From: Hermodice carunculata
Lineage: Eukaryota; Annelida; Polychaeta; Eunicida; Amphinomidae
Length of the DNA stretch: 64,000 bases
Assembly: GCA_964020975.1 (NCBI GenBank)
Contig: OZ026619.1
Span: 84,250,206-84,314,205, forward strand
Reading direction: 5' to 3'
Positions 35,721 to 47,965 of the stretch are shown here, piece by piece (positions within the stretch are counted from its first letter, which is position 1; the number at the start of each line of letters is the position of its first letter). Under the pieces are notes generated by a model that saw only the letters and a list, made by a program, of their open reading frames with translations, had not been told where the DNA came from and ran no database searches. Position numbers and translations under genes: made by a program.

Positions 35721-37009
35721 ACCATCCTATAAGTTAGCTGAGCTAAAACTGGGCCATTTACAACTGTATATCTGCACTTGCTAGATCAAGCAACTCTTTG
35801 ATTCCACCGTAGCCAATATCAACCCGTGCGACCGACTTTGTTTCTGATTTGGCCAGCTATTAGAATGAAGCATTGGAATTATTACCACGAAGCAGCTACG
35901 AAATGAACATGTTACTTACCTTTTCGCGACAACCAGGTTTGAAAGACACTGTCAGTGCGAAAACATTTAGCCCCCATGTGTAAATTTATATGGGTATATC
36001 ATAAATAAGTCGACATTACTCGCCCTCCCATTCCTAGTGCCTCTTTTTTGAACTCCGCTCTCGCAAGAATTGCACTTTGTCTACTGCCATGTTTGAAAGA
36101 AGATAGTCGTAACAGCAAAGGAGCTTTCCTGTCTTATACTTTCATCATACCACATCATGCGGTGATGTGTTTGCGTCTTGCAAATAGGATGCCTCGTAAA
36201 GTCAAATCTCTATTTTCAAATTGTTTCATGTCTAATACTGGTTTCGATACCTCATATAGAGAAAAACACCTAACGTTTCAGTTGGACTCAACTGTATATA
36301 TACATATTAATTTATGTAGCGCCGCGCAAATAATTTAAAATGTTTGATAACCCCGCCCTCATCTCCACCCCCAGCCTAGACAAATACAGGCATGATTTGC
36401 TGAACAAAGTCTTTTATTCCATGAAAATATCACATGAATGTCGAATTGTGGTATTTATCTCAGTACTCCAAATTTTCTGGGATTATCCACAGAACGCCAA
36501 TATCCATGGACCAAATTCACAGCTGTATACGTCATGCTGCCATCTGGTGTGATTTTAAGGTGCCACTTAACGTTAGGTTTGCAGTGAACCACAAAATCGT
36601 TATATATAACCCTTGATTTCCATATAAAGTGAGATAAAGTGTCCATTTTCTGAAAGGTAACAAACTGAAATGTTTGATAATCACAATTTTATAATGCTTT
36701 TTGACGGCAGTGTTTACACAACAATAGCACAAAAGATCATCATAATTTATCACAAATACTGATTCCGCTCATTAAAGTTTGAAGATAAGGACCTCACGTT
36801 TATGCAATGAATCAAACAAAAGTACTATAGCAGTTCTTTGCTCAGCTGACCCTACACGCACACACTAAACTGGTCCTTTGAACTTCAGTCACAATGATTT
36901 TAAGGTCACCTTTGTTTAAGACCATCACATGAACATATCCCCTCACTAATATTTCCGAATTTTGATAATTTATTGAAAATCCAAAAATGAATGCACCACC
37001 ATGTAGTGA
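35721..37009. other. Unannotated stretch
   Basis: No recognised gene; the 96-codon plus frame at 36048-36338 has no domain. TTTTAAGGTCACCTTTG at 36898 resembles 34246-34263. Confidence 0.5.
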
Positions 37010-37590
37010 ACAAATTTAGGTCCAGAGTCCCCCAGAAGTGTCCCTGTGCAATTTCAAAGCAAATGGCTTAACGGTTTTGAAGAAGAGTTTGTCAAAGTTT
37101 TGCCCTTAAAATGAACAAAAAGTGCATAAAAGTTCGAAAAACTACTGGAGTGTGATCAATTGTATACAATTGGTAGACACAGACCCAAGGTACATTCCTA
37201 CCAAGTTTAAAGTGAATCTGGTTAGCGGTTTTGAAGAAAAATTCTAAAATGGGACTTACCATTGCCCTCCCCATTGACTTGCATTGCAATCAGTGGGAAT
37301 GTAAGCACTCATTGATACATTTACAAATTAAAAACTTTGTTTAAAATCAGAGATGCAGAATATCCTCACCTAGTGAACACCTTTGTTTGACCCTTCTACA
37401 AGCTACATTTTCACTGAGTTTCTGATGAATCTAAGAGATGGCTTTGGAGAAAAAGTCAATAATATAGAAAACACACAAAAATTCGTGAAAAAAAGATAAA
37501 AAAATCGCTGTACAACCTGAACAAATTAAGTTCTAGGGGTCATCAGAAGTTCCAGTGCAATTTGGAAGCAATAAGCTGTATGCATATTAA
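37010..37590 (+). repeat. Dispersed repeat, copy 2
   Basis: Same family as 35065-35720, with blocks CCCAGAAGTGTCCCTGTGCA, TTACCATTGCCCTCCCCA and GTTTGACCCTTCTACAAG. The CAGAAGT...GTGCAATTT block recurs at both ends (37032 and 37545), so monomers may be tandem. A short (GTTTTT)n stretch follows at about 37698-37731. Confidence 0.65.
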
Positions 37591-37850
37591 TTTACCGCTA
37601 CAAATCACTGGTTTGACGCCAGGTGCTCACGGGGGAAGTGCGGGTCACATTACTGTCACAGACAGGGCCATATGTTCATTTCTCACAAAATTAGCGTTTT
37701 TTGTTTTTGTTTTTGTTTTTGTTTTTTTTTTGAGAAATTTAAGTCTACAAATGCCAAAGTGGTATTCATCTAGAACTTCCCGGGCCATATATGGAGAAAA
37801 AATTCCATCTGCCTTTAATAAATATTCTTTATTTATAAACTATTAGTAAT

Positions 37851-37941
37851 ATCCCGCTTGTCCCAACAGGTACCAACCCGTATCTCGCTATATCCCGCTT
37901 GTCCCAACAGGTACCAACCCGTATCTCGCTATATCCCGCCA
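37851..37941 (+). repeat. 41-bp tandem repeat, 2.2 copies
   Basis: ATCCCGCTTGTCCCAACAGG recurs at 37851 and 37892 with identical units; a third, partial unit starts at 37933. Confidence 0.95.
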
Positions 37942-38046
37942 AGCGAGACCAGGCAAGCAGGTATGCAGTTGTGGCGAGAAATTAATATGCATATCTCCTA
38001 TTGGCTTGGCGGCTTCGGGGTAATTTTTTTTAACATTTTGCAAAAA

Positions 38047-38200
<154 letters not shown>

Positions 38201-39177
38201 CAAATAAAAATAAGTCAAAAATGACTGGAGTGAGACCATTTGAATAAACTTGGTAGAGACCCAGGCAGTTAAAAGCAGTTTTCCTTTGATATGTCATCTA
38301 GCTTCAAACATCTGTCTCTCTGGTACAACAAATATTTAAAACTTTCAGTCCCCACTGAGATCACTAATAAACTAATGTATATGCTTGAACAGAAACCGCC
38401 ACTATGGGACGCTATCTTCTAAGACATCAAAGGAAAATTCAGTGACGCGACGTCTTCTGGCTTCGTAATTTTACCTCAACTTTTTTTTCAGAATGGCCGT
38501 CAACAGTAAATGGCCTCCCCGTGCTTATGTAGTTTCACACATGTCTAATGTAACTGCATTTGCCAAGAAACTTATTAATAACAGATGGACTACTTTTCTT
38601 AGAAATATTGACAACAAAAATCTGTTATGCAGTAAAAGCTAAAACGTATATTTCAGTCGCCTTACAGCATATCAGCTTCACACTAACATATTTTGTAAAC
38701 AGAAAAATCCCCAGTTTTTGTTATTTATATATTTTGCATATCTACGATTCAGTAAGTCTAGTACACGGGAAGTGCATCCCTAACTTACAGATTTAAATGC
38801 TTGCAAATGGCCTTTTTACCTGAAAAATTCTTGCATTTCAGCCTTTGATTTTTAATCAAGGGAATAAAAAACAGGGTCACAGAAAAAGTGCGTGACCAGG
38901 ACGGTGGGAGGACAAACAAGACGTTGCTTCCACCACAGCAGGCTTATTTCTATTTTTATGCCACAGATTAGATTAGACTATAAGCCTTTATGATTTGGCA
39001 ATATGCTTAATTTAAACAAACACCCAAATTAATGTCATTTGATGGTTTTTGAAAAAAAGAACTGAAACTCCATATCAACTTCAGAAAGTATTTCTGAAAA
39101 GAAAAAAAACAATAACAAGCTCAAGATTTATAATAAAAATGCAAAGATGAAGTTTGAGATTTTCTTTTATGTCGCTG
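38201..39177. other. Unannotated stretch
   Basis: The first about 75 bases are a fragment of the 35 kb dispersed repeat (GAGACCATTTGAATAAAC). No gene recognised. Confidence 0.5.
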
Positions 39178-39183
39178 AATAAT

Positions 39184-39378
39184 GAGGGTGGGAAAGGGGT
39201 TTCCCGTAATGGCGCACTGGGGCTTTTTATTTTACCGTACGGACGTACTGGAAGCCCTATTATTTTACGTACTTCGTACTATCCAAAATTTTGAAAGATT
39301 TTTATTTTCTGTACTGCGTACTCTAGAAAAATAATTACCTGTACCAGCGTACTGAACCCCCCACCCCCACCCCCCCTT
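39184..39378. mobile_element. G-run/C-run MITE with 6-bp TSD (copy 3)
   Basis: 195 bp, highly similar to 33583-33774: GAGGGTGGGAAAGGGG at the left, CTGTACCAGCGTACTGA then a C-run at the right. Flanked by AATAAT at 39178-39183 and 39379-39384, a perfect 6-bp duplication different from the other two copies. Confidence 0.85.
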
Positions 39379-39384
39379 AATAAT

Positions 39385-40450
39385 CAGTGCCTAAAATTTC
39401 CAAAAATGTAGACATGCTAATGCAAATAAAACTTGAACAAGTTCCATTTTGAAAATAAAGTGAAGGGCGAATAAAATGGTCAACAGCCTTTATGGATAAA
39501 TGACAAGGGCAACCACCAAGGGTTTAGTCACTTTGGGTACGATGAGTGCACGACAATGTGTTCACAAAGCACAACACATGGGTATGGAAAAGTCGGCGTG
39601 GCGGAAGTGGAGAAACAGTGCTGACCAGGGACATCGGGAGCCCAAGTCAACTGTGAGGCATGAACGAGGAGTTGCTGCGCTGAAGGCGCACGCCTTGACC
39701 TTGCACAGGTGTCCCGCCAACTGCTCTATGACCAAAAAAACTGGAATGAAAAGTGCATGGGAGCACTGAGAATATGTAATATTGCCGTCAAAATCTTGTG
39801 ACTTAATTAATTGTGCAGTCTAAAAGAAGTGGACTCTGCAGCCGATGAAAATGGAATTTGACCGTGTCGGGCACTTGTTAAACAAATACCAAAACCGGTG
39901 ACATCATACAGTGGCTCAGCGCGGCTGCTTGCACCGGGGGGGCAGAAGAATTGCGGACGTGATTTGTCGGCCACGTGTGTGGTCGATCTCGTTTTCCACT
40001 CTAGATCATTTGCTAGTATATCATTTGATGATAGCATTCCCCGCCTCTGTACCATAGATGGCCGTACAGCTTTGTCATGAGCTTAGGCCAGGGCTTGTTG
40101 AAGTTATGGCACACCGTAACACACGTAGATATATTGATGTGCGCTTGTGCGCTCTCTTGCAGACCAACAGTATTATGGCTGCGCTATCGTCAAAGACGAA
40201 GCGTGTGTCGTAAAAGAGCGCTAATTATGTCGCAAGTTAGCCAGTTATGGCACCCTCCCCCTTCCTAAAATTAATTTAGCTGCCTTTGAAAAAAGGCAAC
40301 CAATATCGACGTGAACAGACGCAGTCTTCAAATATATGCATGGCAACCTCGAGCCACACACTTGCTTTGAAAAAATATTGTTCTCAACTTGGTTGTGGTT
40401 GATATCCATTATAAAGAGATCACTCAAGCCTATTTTAAACTTAAAGGAAT

Positions 40451-40451
<1 letters not shown>
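39385..40451. other. Unannotated stretch
   Basis: The minus strand at about 39740-39660 has an A-box-like AGAGCAGTTGGCGGG and might be an eroded tRNA-derived sequence; this is weak. The 89-codon plus frame 39500-39769 has no domain. Confidence 0.4.

Positions 40452-40508
<57 letters not shown>
40452..40508. repeat. (CT)n microsatellite, 57 bp
   Basis: Perfect CT run followed by a G-rich segment. Confidence 0.97.
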
Positions 40509-40510
<2 letters not shown>

Positions 40511-41497
40511 GTGGGGCGGGGTGGGGGTGGGGGGTAACCAAGTTGATATCTGTAATGGAAAAATTGTGTATTTCATGAATTGCGTTTACTGGAGGTATGG
40601 GGTTTGACTGTGGAATGAAACAACATGTCATAATTAAAAGTAACTTTGAAATATTTTCCAAGCCCTGTTTCTAAATGCCAGTGTTATTGATTAATATCTT
40701 TTCATTCGTTGTAATATTTATATAATCTTTCAATTCGTTGCAATTCGGTTGTGTTCAATATGAATTGGTGCGATCCGGTGAATAGTCCCATGATACATAC
40801 GCATGCTCAATCTTTCTGTGGCAGGGATTTCCGGTTTATAAAATGTCTGCTCCACATTTAATGAAAACGTGGCCATATAGCTACTCGGTCGGAATCCAAC
40901 ATAACGACTCGTGGCTGTGTAAAATTAGACACATATCTGGCCATTGAAATGAATTGAAAAATTCTTCTACTTCAACATTTTCAGATAAGGAAGCAAGCAA
41001 AGCAGACGCAACAATTTGATCGAGTAAAATAATTGCATAAAAGATGAAGGGTTAAACTTGAAAGCATTGGGGGAATTCATGTTATCCATAGTGGTTCTGC
41101 TGATTAAAAAGCACATTCCGTTTTCACTATTTCGATTCATTTTTACAGTATGTTCCACCCATAGACATTTTGCTATCTAGGTCAGTAGCAGTAACTATAG
41201 GTCGACTTGAAAGGCATGTCGACAAAGATGGAGTAGCCTATGCAGTTAATAAAAAATAACTCCAGTCTGTCCCAAATTTCATATAGGAGTCACGGTTAGT
41301 GTCCCGTGGGCCCTTTCTTGATGATGCAATATCACAAATTTGGAAACTCGGACCCACTAAGAAAAGCGGACCTTTGCAAAAATGATCGAACCCACAAGTA
41401 CCTTTTCCATCTTGTCCTCTGTCATCCATTTCTTTTAATTATTGAATTATTGTGTGTGGCTGTTTTGCACTGTTAATTCGCATGCTGCATCTCATTG
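40509..41497. other. Unannotated stretch
   Basis: No recognised gene or repeat; frames of at most 72 codons beyond those running through the CT repeat. Confidence 0.5.
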
Positions 41498-41602
41498 CCC
41501 ACAGAGTCCCTAAAGGGAAGTGCTTTTTAAAGACGTGATCACGAGATAAAACGTGGTCACGACTTTAAAAAAATCACATTTTCTTTTAGCGGCTCCGTAA
41601 TC
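41498..41602. mobile_element. 105-bp foldback element
   Basis: Arms of about 47 bp. The left runs from CACAGAGTCCCTAAA to TTTTAAAGACGTGATCACG; the right, reverse-complemented, runs from TACGGAGCCGCTAAAA to TTTAAAGTCGTGACCACG. The loop is about 8 bp (AGATAAAA). Probably a miniature inverted-repeat element. Confidence 0.6.
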
Positions 41603-42666
41603 ACTATATCAGATTCGTACACTTTTTTAAGTCACTTTACTTCCAGGCAAAGCCAGTTCGGGGTAATACCTTGTACTTTCATTCCCCCAAACAACGCACC
41701 ATCACAGCAAATTTATCCTCATATACACGGCAAGACAAATGAACAGGTTCGTCTGAAAGACGTACATGTACTACCGTTCAAAGCCATCATAACCATGTTT
41801 TGAAAGCGTGTGAATTCTCACATAATGTCGAAATGTAGCAGGAGCATATAGTCGTTTGGAAAAATACCTGAAGAAAGTGGTAAAATTTCAATCATATTAC
41901 CACAACGAATGTGGCCGCAATGTGGCACGTTAAAATACACTCTTATTCTGAAATTTTGCATACCCTGTCACACTTCTGAAATGCCCACGTGACATTTCAC
42001 TGCACATAAAATTTCGAAGCAATTCAGACAGTCGCCTCGCCTTTTAGGCCTTCTACAACTTACCCCAGCTATGTCGTGCTGTGTTCTCCTGGATCATAAT
42101 GAGCTTTGTTATGTCACTAAAGCCACGTTCAAAGTGCATCAAAATATTCTTGTCGGAAATACTGCTATTTTTAAACCACTTACGTTTTGACAACAAAGGG
42201 CCATGCTCATCCATTGTCACTGGGACCTTTACTGTATGTTCTGTGAAAACATGGCTTACTTTCCCAGTAGAGAGAGTGGAAGTGTGTTACATTGCGCAAA
42301 GAATGTCGGCTACCTCGTGTCACCTTCCTTTGGAATGCGACTTTTGAAGTAGTATGTGTTGGTGTTAGGTTTTTTCTATTTACTATGTAAATATGAGGGT
42401 GTAGCAGACTTTTGCTTATTTATAATGATAAGACCCTGGTTACTCCAGGAATCATGCACCTTGTTACATGCATTCAAACGTGCACTGCTCTAAAGCGATG
42501 ACCCCCCCCCCACACACACACACACACACACCACCACCAACACATAAAAAAAAAAGTAAGGACTAATGAATCTATAGAATCAGCGAATGGACGATAGCAG
42601 CTGCTACATTTGTGAATATTTACATTCAATCTAACTTTTAGCATTGCTAGTATAGTAGAAAGCCTG
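41603..42666. other. Unannotated stretch
   Basis: Contains a poly(C)-(CA)n tract at about 42501-42531. No gene recognised. Confidence 0.5.
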
Positions 42667-42721
42667 GTGTGTTATCAGACCATAACACATGAGCCCTGTG
42701 TGTTATCAGACCATAACACAT
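42667..42721. repeat. Twin palindromic units, period 31 bp
   Basis: GTGTGTTATCAGACCATAAC followed by ACAT occurs identically at 42667 and 42698. Each is a hairpin (TGTGTTAT / ATAACACA). Confidence 0.85.
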
Positions 42722-42888
42722 GTGTCCCGCCCACTTTCCAATAAGCCACGCCCACATGGGTTTCCGGAACTCAACACTTGAACATGCTTGCCAAATCAGT
42801 TTCTGGTCGTTTCGATTAATTCTATGTACTAAATTTCTCAATTCCGTGTATCATGCAGAAAAATTAAATGGAAAATGTAAATATAAGC

Positions 42889-43041
42889 AATGAAGGTCGC
42901 TTTTGTGTGTGTTATAGCATAATGACGCAGGTGACTGAAGCTGGCATCGGGCGAGGTGCACTGGCGTGCGCCACGCCCACAATGCCGGCTTCAAGCACCC
43001 GCGTCGTTATGCCATAACACACACCAAATCGACCCTCATTT
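42889..43041. mobile_element. Long palindromic MITE, about 150 bp
   Basis: Arms of about 58 bp. The left contains GGTCGCTTTTGTGTGTGTTA, ATGACGCAGGTG and GAAGCTGGCAT; the right, reverse-complemented, has GGTCGATTTGGTGTGTGTTA, ACGACGCGGGTG and GAAGCCGGCAT. The centre is GC-rich (GGTGCACTGGCGTGCGCCAC) and forms its own palindrome. It shares GTGTGTTAT with the twin palindromes 170 bp upstream. Confidence 0.75.
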
Positions 43042-43690
43042 CTAAAATGAGCACACTCTTGCTTCATCCCACCAACGTGAGACAAGTGCTGATTCTTTTG
43101 ATAAATATTAATTTAGGAGACCTATAACACATTTGATGGAATAGATTGTGATTCTTTGGACTGGCACTCGATTGTCAGGTCCACAATTCTTGCAGCTCGC
43201 CAAACAACGGACTTCATTTGCTTCACTGCATGGAAGCATTAAAAATGCAGGCAAAAATACGGGTCTTGGTTGGGTGACGCATTACCTGTCTCGGTGTGTT
43301 ATATTTCTGGAGCTTTTCGTTATTGAGGAAATGCACGGTGTGGACTGTAAACAATCCACAAAAGTATAGATCACAGCGGGCGACATGATCAATATTAACA
43401 GTCCCGTTAGCCAACCATAAGACTACATTTCTCCCTGAAATAAATCTGAGTCAGACTCCCTAGCCAATCACATGCCTAAGATTCTCCCAAGGTAAATCCG
43501 AGTATTTGTTATAGGTCTGTTCTGTCATATATAAGACATGAGTGTACAAATTAAAGTTTTATAAAGAAAACTGCATGCCAAAACGATTATCTGCTAATAT
43601 ATCTGCAGAACTGAAAGCATTTGCCTCGGATGTGTTGGTGGATGTATCCAAAAAAAATTTACATGGCATGAACTCGCGGCAGAAAAATAG
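43042..43690. other. Unannotated stretch
   Basis: No recognised gene; the 73-codon plus frame 43148-43369 has no domain. Confidence 0.5.
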
Positions 43691-44043
43691 TTTGTACCTC
43701 AGCTGACTTGTCAGTCAACTGAGGTTATAGAATGGCCTTTGTCCTTTGTGCGCTCTCCGTCCATCCCTCAGTCCACAATTCATAATTTTTGACTTCTTCC
43801 CCAAACACGTCGCCCAAATTCATTACATCATACTTGGCGGGGTTCCTCCTTGTCTGGGTCTCTACCAAGTTTTATTTATTTGTTTGTTTGTTGGTTTATT
43901 TTATATTTGTTTATTTCATTTATGTGGCAAAAATTAAAAAAGGAATCTCCGACGAAGAAACCGCTTAGCCAATTGCTTTAAAATTGCATAGCTACACTTC
44001 TAGGGCCCACTTGACCTCAACTTGCTCAACAGATGGCCCTACA

Positions 44044-44089
<46 letters not shown>

Positions 44090-44480
44090 TTTTTTTTTTT
44101 TTTTTTAATGAAAAACGCTTTGCTTCGAAGTTGCAAAGGAACAATTCTGGGGATCCCTAGACGTTTATTTTTCGAGCACTTATTGATTAATATGAACGTT
44201 TCTATTGATCACTTTGCAAGTCCATTAGGAGTGCAATGGAAATTCATATTTTCGACCTCTCCAAAATCGACAGTTTTGTCTTCCTAAAACTTCGCGCGGA
44301 TCTACCGTGGATGGCTCAGTACCAAGTTTGTTCAGATGGTTGCGCTTTAATGATTTTTTTCCCTTTGGTCACTTCTGGCCAAATCTTAAAACATCTCCGA
44401 AATGGCCGGCCAATTGCTTCGAAATTGCATAGGGAACTTCTGATGACCCATTAACCGTAATTTGTTAAACAGGTAGTGTT
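43691..44480 (+). repeat. Dispersed repeat with poly(T) tracts
   Basis: Begins CAGCTGACTTGTCAGTCAAC and carries a repeated module GCCAATTGCTTxxAAATTGC at 43969 and 44408, each followed by CATAG and a TTCT-rich block. Poly(T) tracts lie at 44048-44080 and 44090-44106. Related in style to the GACCTC/GACCTT repeats elsewhere; non-coding. Confidence 0.55.
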
Positions 44481-44618
44481 ATGATATTTGTACTTTTTTT
44501 AAGAAGTTTTGTGCGTTCAAGTTATTTTTACTTTTTATGCTAGGCACAGCTCAACACAGCTAGTGCCTGAGCCGGCTCACGTTGCAAAAAAAAAATCGGC
44601 AGGCAGCTCCATTTTTTT

Positions 44619-44718
<100 letters not shown>

Positions 44719-44784
44719 GAAAGCTCAAAATACAAAGCACCATCAGTCTTGCTTGAAGGTAAACCGAATTAGTTTTAAATGTAA

Positions 44785-44785
<1 letters not shown>

Positions 44786-44849
<64 letters not shown>

Positions 44850-44855
44850 TATATA
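44786..44855. repeat. (TA)n microsatellite abutting the Tc1-like element
   Basis: A 70-bp TA run with one TACA interruption, ending exactly at the TA target of the element at 44856. Confidence 0.97.
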
Positions 44856-46330
44856 CTGCTGGACGAAAAAAAAGGTGTCACCCCCTTTCTTCAACATTAT
44901 GCACGTGTTATGGGGGTGAGTGTTGGGAGTTTGTTTGTTTACTGTATTATACTGTTGCTTTTCACATCTCTGTTGGGAGGAATGGTGGTTCTCAAAAGGA
45001 CCTTTTTGGTTGATGTTGTTGTTATTGTTGTTGTTGCTGCTGTTAGGCTGCAAGCATCAATAGCAGGTGTGTCCACCACACTTCTGTAAGCAAGCTTGGA
45101 TCCACCTTGGCATGCTGTTTGTCAGCTTGGTGATATCAGCCTGAGGAATTTAATTCCACGGGTCTGTGAGCCTCCATGCCGGTTGGTCCATGGTGGTTGC
45201 CGGTTTCTCATACTCATCCCTGATTTGACGGCAAGGCACATTCCACAAATGCAATGAGGGACAGGTCAGGAGAAACGGCAAGCCAAGGCAACAATGAGAT
45301 ATTGTGTTGCTTTTTTACTGCATGCTGACTGGGCCAATGTGTGGTCATGCGCTATCCTGTTGAAACAGTAGCTCTATATAATGTTGGATCCATTCATCAA
45401 CTGTGGGCAGGATCTCATCCATGTAGCACTGACCTGTCAGTGTTCGTTTACCCTGATGACGGCTGTTCTCTCTGTTGCTGCCCCCAACATTATGACACTG
45501 CCTCCTCCGTAGCAGTCATGTTCAACCATATCTCCTTCTGCGAATCTCTTGGAAGGCATTCGTCGAACCCTTATTCTTTCATCGTGGAAATCCAAACAGA
45601 TTCGGGATTCACCAGACCACATCGCGCTGTTCCATTGATTTCTGGTCCAGGCTGCATATTCCTCACACCACTGTCCCCGTGGTGTCTTGTGTGCAGGACT
45701 GAGACTGAGAGTGATGCGAATGGCAGGGTCGTATACCCTCAGTTTGGCCGACACTAGTCTTTTTTGTGAATAGCAGTCTGTGATGCTCTGATGTTGCAGG
45801 CCTGGCGCCACTGCTGACCGTAACTTTCGGTGGAAAAAGAAACCTGTGCCTCTTCACATACTGGATCAAATGATGGTCATCCAGATCCAGCCGGTCACTT
45901 ACATGCTCTGACTTCCTGGAAATGGTCCCACTACATTTTTACCTATGGCCTTGAGGACCCCATATTATCATACTGGCAACCTCCCGCTGGGAAAGGCAGC
46001 CTCCAACATCCCAATGATTCTGTCCCTGTCAAATTCACACAGATGACGTGACTGACCCCTACACCGTGGTTTTGTGGTTTTACATTGCTCCCAGTAGTGC
46101 CATGGCTGCCTTATAAGGTCCATAAGCACCCCAATACCAGACGCACTTTTCGCACCTTTCTGGCTGTTGTCTTGTTTTCAGGACATCTTGTGTGTATGAC
46201 TGGTCAGGCATTCCCTAAGCTATCCTGTTTATGTTACATAATATTCCATGCGACACCCATATTTTCCACATAAAGTCATATTTAGAGCGGCCCATGTTAA
46301 ACCAATGGGGGCGGCAATTTTTCCCAGCAG
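44856..46330 (-). mobile_element. Tc1-like DNA transposon, 1475 bp, dead
   Basis: Left terminal repeat CTGCTGGACGAAAAAAAAGG; right terminal repeat, reverse-complemented, CTGCTGGGAAAAATTGCCGC. A TA duplication flanks each side (44854-44855 and 46331-46332). The interior holds one decayed minus-strand transposase. Length, TA target and transposase type all fit the Tc1/mariner superfamily (DD34E group). Confidence 0.85.
45060..46050 (-). pseudogene. Tc1-like transposase pseudogene
   Basis: Read on the minus strand. The N-terminal helix-turn-helix start CEFDRDRIIGMLEA is at 46047-46005. The middle block is WCEEYAAWTRNQWNSAMWSG then ESRICLDF, HDERIRVRRMP and EHDCYGGGSV. LFQQDSA lies at about 45365. 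SPDLSLIAFVECAL lies near 45270-45230, and the usual C-terminal end, KCGGHTCY-like, near 45085. The first catalytic Asp (normally S-D-E-S-R) is Gly and the final Glu (normally P-I-E-H-x-W) is Ala; the second Asp is kept. Several stops and frameshifts are present, including a TGA in place of the Arg codon in Q-Q-D-x-A-R-P-H. It cannot be active. Confidence 0.9.
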
Positions 46331-46905
46331 TAGATATTTTAGGAAAAATAGGATCGAATTGACACTTATTATCAAGCATAAGTGCTTTTTTCCTGTATAC
46401 CCGATGAGAAATCACACTCAAAATTTTTGCTAGCACCTTTTCTCCTTAACAACCAATCAGAGATGTAAGATGGTTTCCTAATTATAATACATATCGCCAT
46501 AAAAATAGCTGCCAGCTTAGGGGACAGAGTGCTAAATTCTATTGGCAACAAAATTTTGAATTTGAAGCATCTTATCGAGAATAGTTATGGCAACACTGTT
46601 CACACCTAACCCCCCCCCCCCCCAGAAAACTGGACCTCATTTGTTTGATGTAAATAATACAGATACTAAACGGCGGAGGCGCACAAAAATGAAAACTCAA
46701 GAAGGAAGACTGTAACAGATGTCAAAATTCTTCACAGATGGCTACTGAACAAGAAAAATGAACACAGAATCATTGAAAATATATCGCTGCCAGAACTAAA
46801 TGCATAATTTTAAATATTGCTATGTTCTTGATGACTATCACGAAAGCAACGTGTGTCATACTTTAAAAAAATTATTATTTACACCGAATGGAAATATAAA
46901 GATCA

Positions 46906-46954
46906 TCACATGGTTGTATTTGATACAGGGGGTGATACAGCTACAACCATGTGA
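46906..46954. repeat. Inverted repeat, 14-bp perfect arms
   Basis: ATCACATGGTTGTA and its reverse complement enclose a 23-base loop, just before the MITE at 46964. Function unknown. Confidence 0.7.
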
Positions 46955-46963
46955 TAACCCGTA

Positions 46964-47142
46964 CAGTGATACCTGTCTTCAGAGACCCATCCAATTAGAC
47001 ACCACATATCTTTTTAAGACCGCTCTCTCAGAACACTTTGTTATCTTTTCCATGTGATTATACCTCTAATGAAAGACCACCTGTTTTGAGAGACCACATT
47101 TTGACCAGCCTTAGGGGCAGTCTCTCAAGACGGTGACCACTG
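46964..47142. mobile_element. TA-flanked MITE, 179 bp (ladder type, copy 2)
   Basis: Left end CAGTGATACCTGTCTTCAGA; right end, reverse-complemented, CAGTGGTCACCGTCTTGAGA. TA on both sides (46962-46963 and 47143-47144). The interior repeats AGAGACCAC-type rungs. Same length and target as 632-809 but a different rung sequence. Confidence 0.8.
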
Positions 47143-47144
47143 TA

Positions 47145-47965
47145 TATAATACAAATGCTCGTCGTTGTGTATGTACGTATACGCATGCGCACGAATCACA
47201 CAGCTGTGTTTTCCAAAACTGTGACATAACATAAATGAATGTGTTTGTTCTTCATTCAACGAAGCTTTAACATCGGCTCAACAACTGAAGCTTCAGATCT
47301 AGTTGCCTGAAGCCGGCTCAATTTTGTTCAGCAGGGCGGCTCAGGATTCTTTGGCTGTTCCCATGACTTATCGTTTCATCGGTGTCCTGATGAAACCTTG
47401 TAAGTCAAAAATTGCAATTTTAGAGGAAAGAGAAAAAACTGTTTTTGTTGATTTTGTCGCATTGTTAATAGGTACAATGTTAAGTTGTATCTAAATAATA
47501 CAGAAGTAGACTACCATTGATAATATTAACTACCTCACGTGAGCAACAACACTTTTCCTCTGGGCTACTTACGAGGTTTTAATTAGGCAAACATGCTGAT
47601 TTATTAAGGACACAAAGTTTTATTACTGCTGCATAAAACAACAGGAATCAAAATAAAACCTCAGAGGCAAGGTTTTTATCTAACTCGACGTTACTGGCCT
47701 ATTTTTTGCCTGTCTCACAGTTAAATTCTGTTAATGTCTAAAACGACAAAGTTCAAATTTGTATCTTCCTTGCTGTCATGATAAGACATGGTACTTTCAT
47801 TGTACTAATAAAGCCTTGGATGTCCATATCTTTTGAGCTTAAAAGCCTCTTCAGGAATGTTCTTTTCATTTTTGACGCAGGATGATGTTATCATGACATG
47901 CCTTACAGAGCTATTTGCTGATCAAAACTGATTTGTCAGGTACCATCCAGACGGCGGCGATATGT
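47145..47965. other. Unannotated stretch
   Basis: No recognised gene; the 63-codon plus frame 47303-47494 has no domain. Confidence 0.5.

Noticed and set aside
39660-39745. tRNA-derived SINE on the minus strand
   Set aside because: A-box-like AGAGCAGTTGGCGGG present, but the B-box candidate is poor and misplaced.
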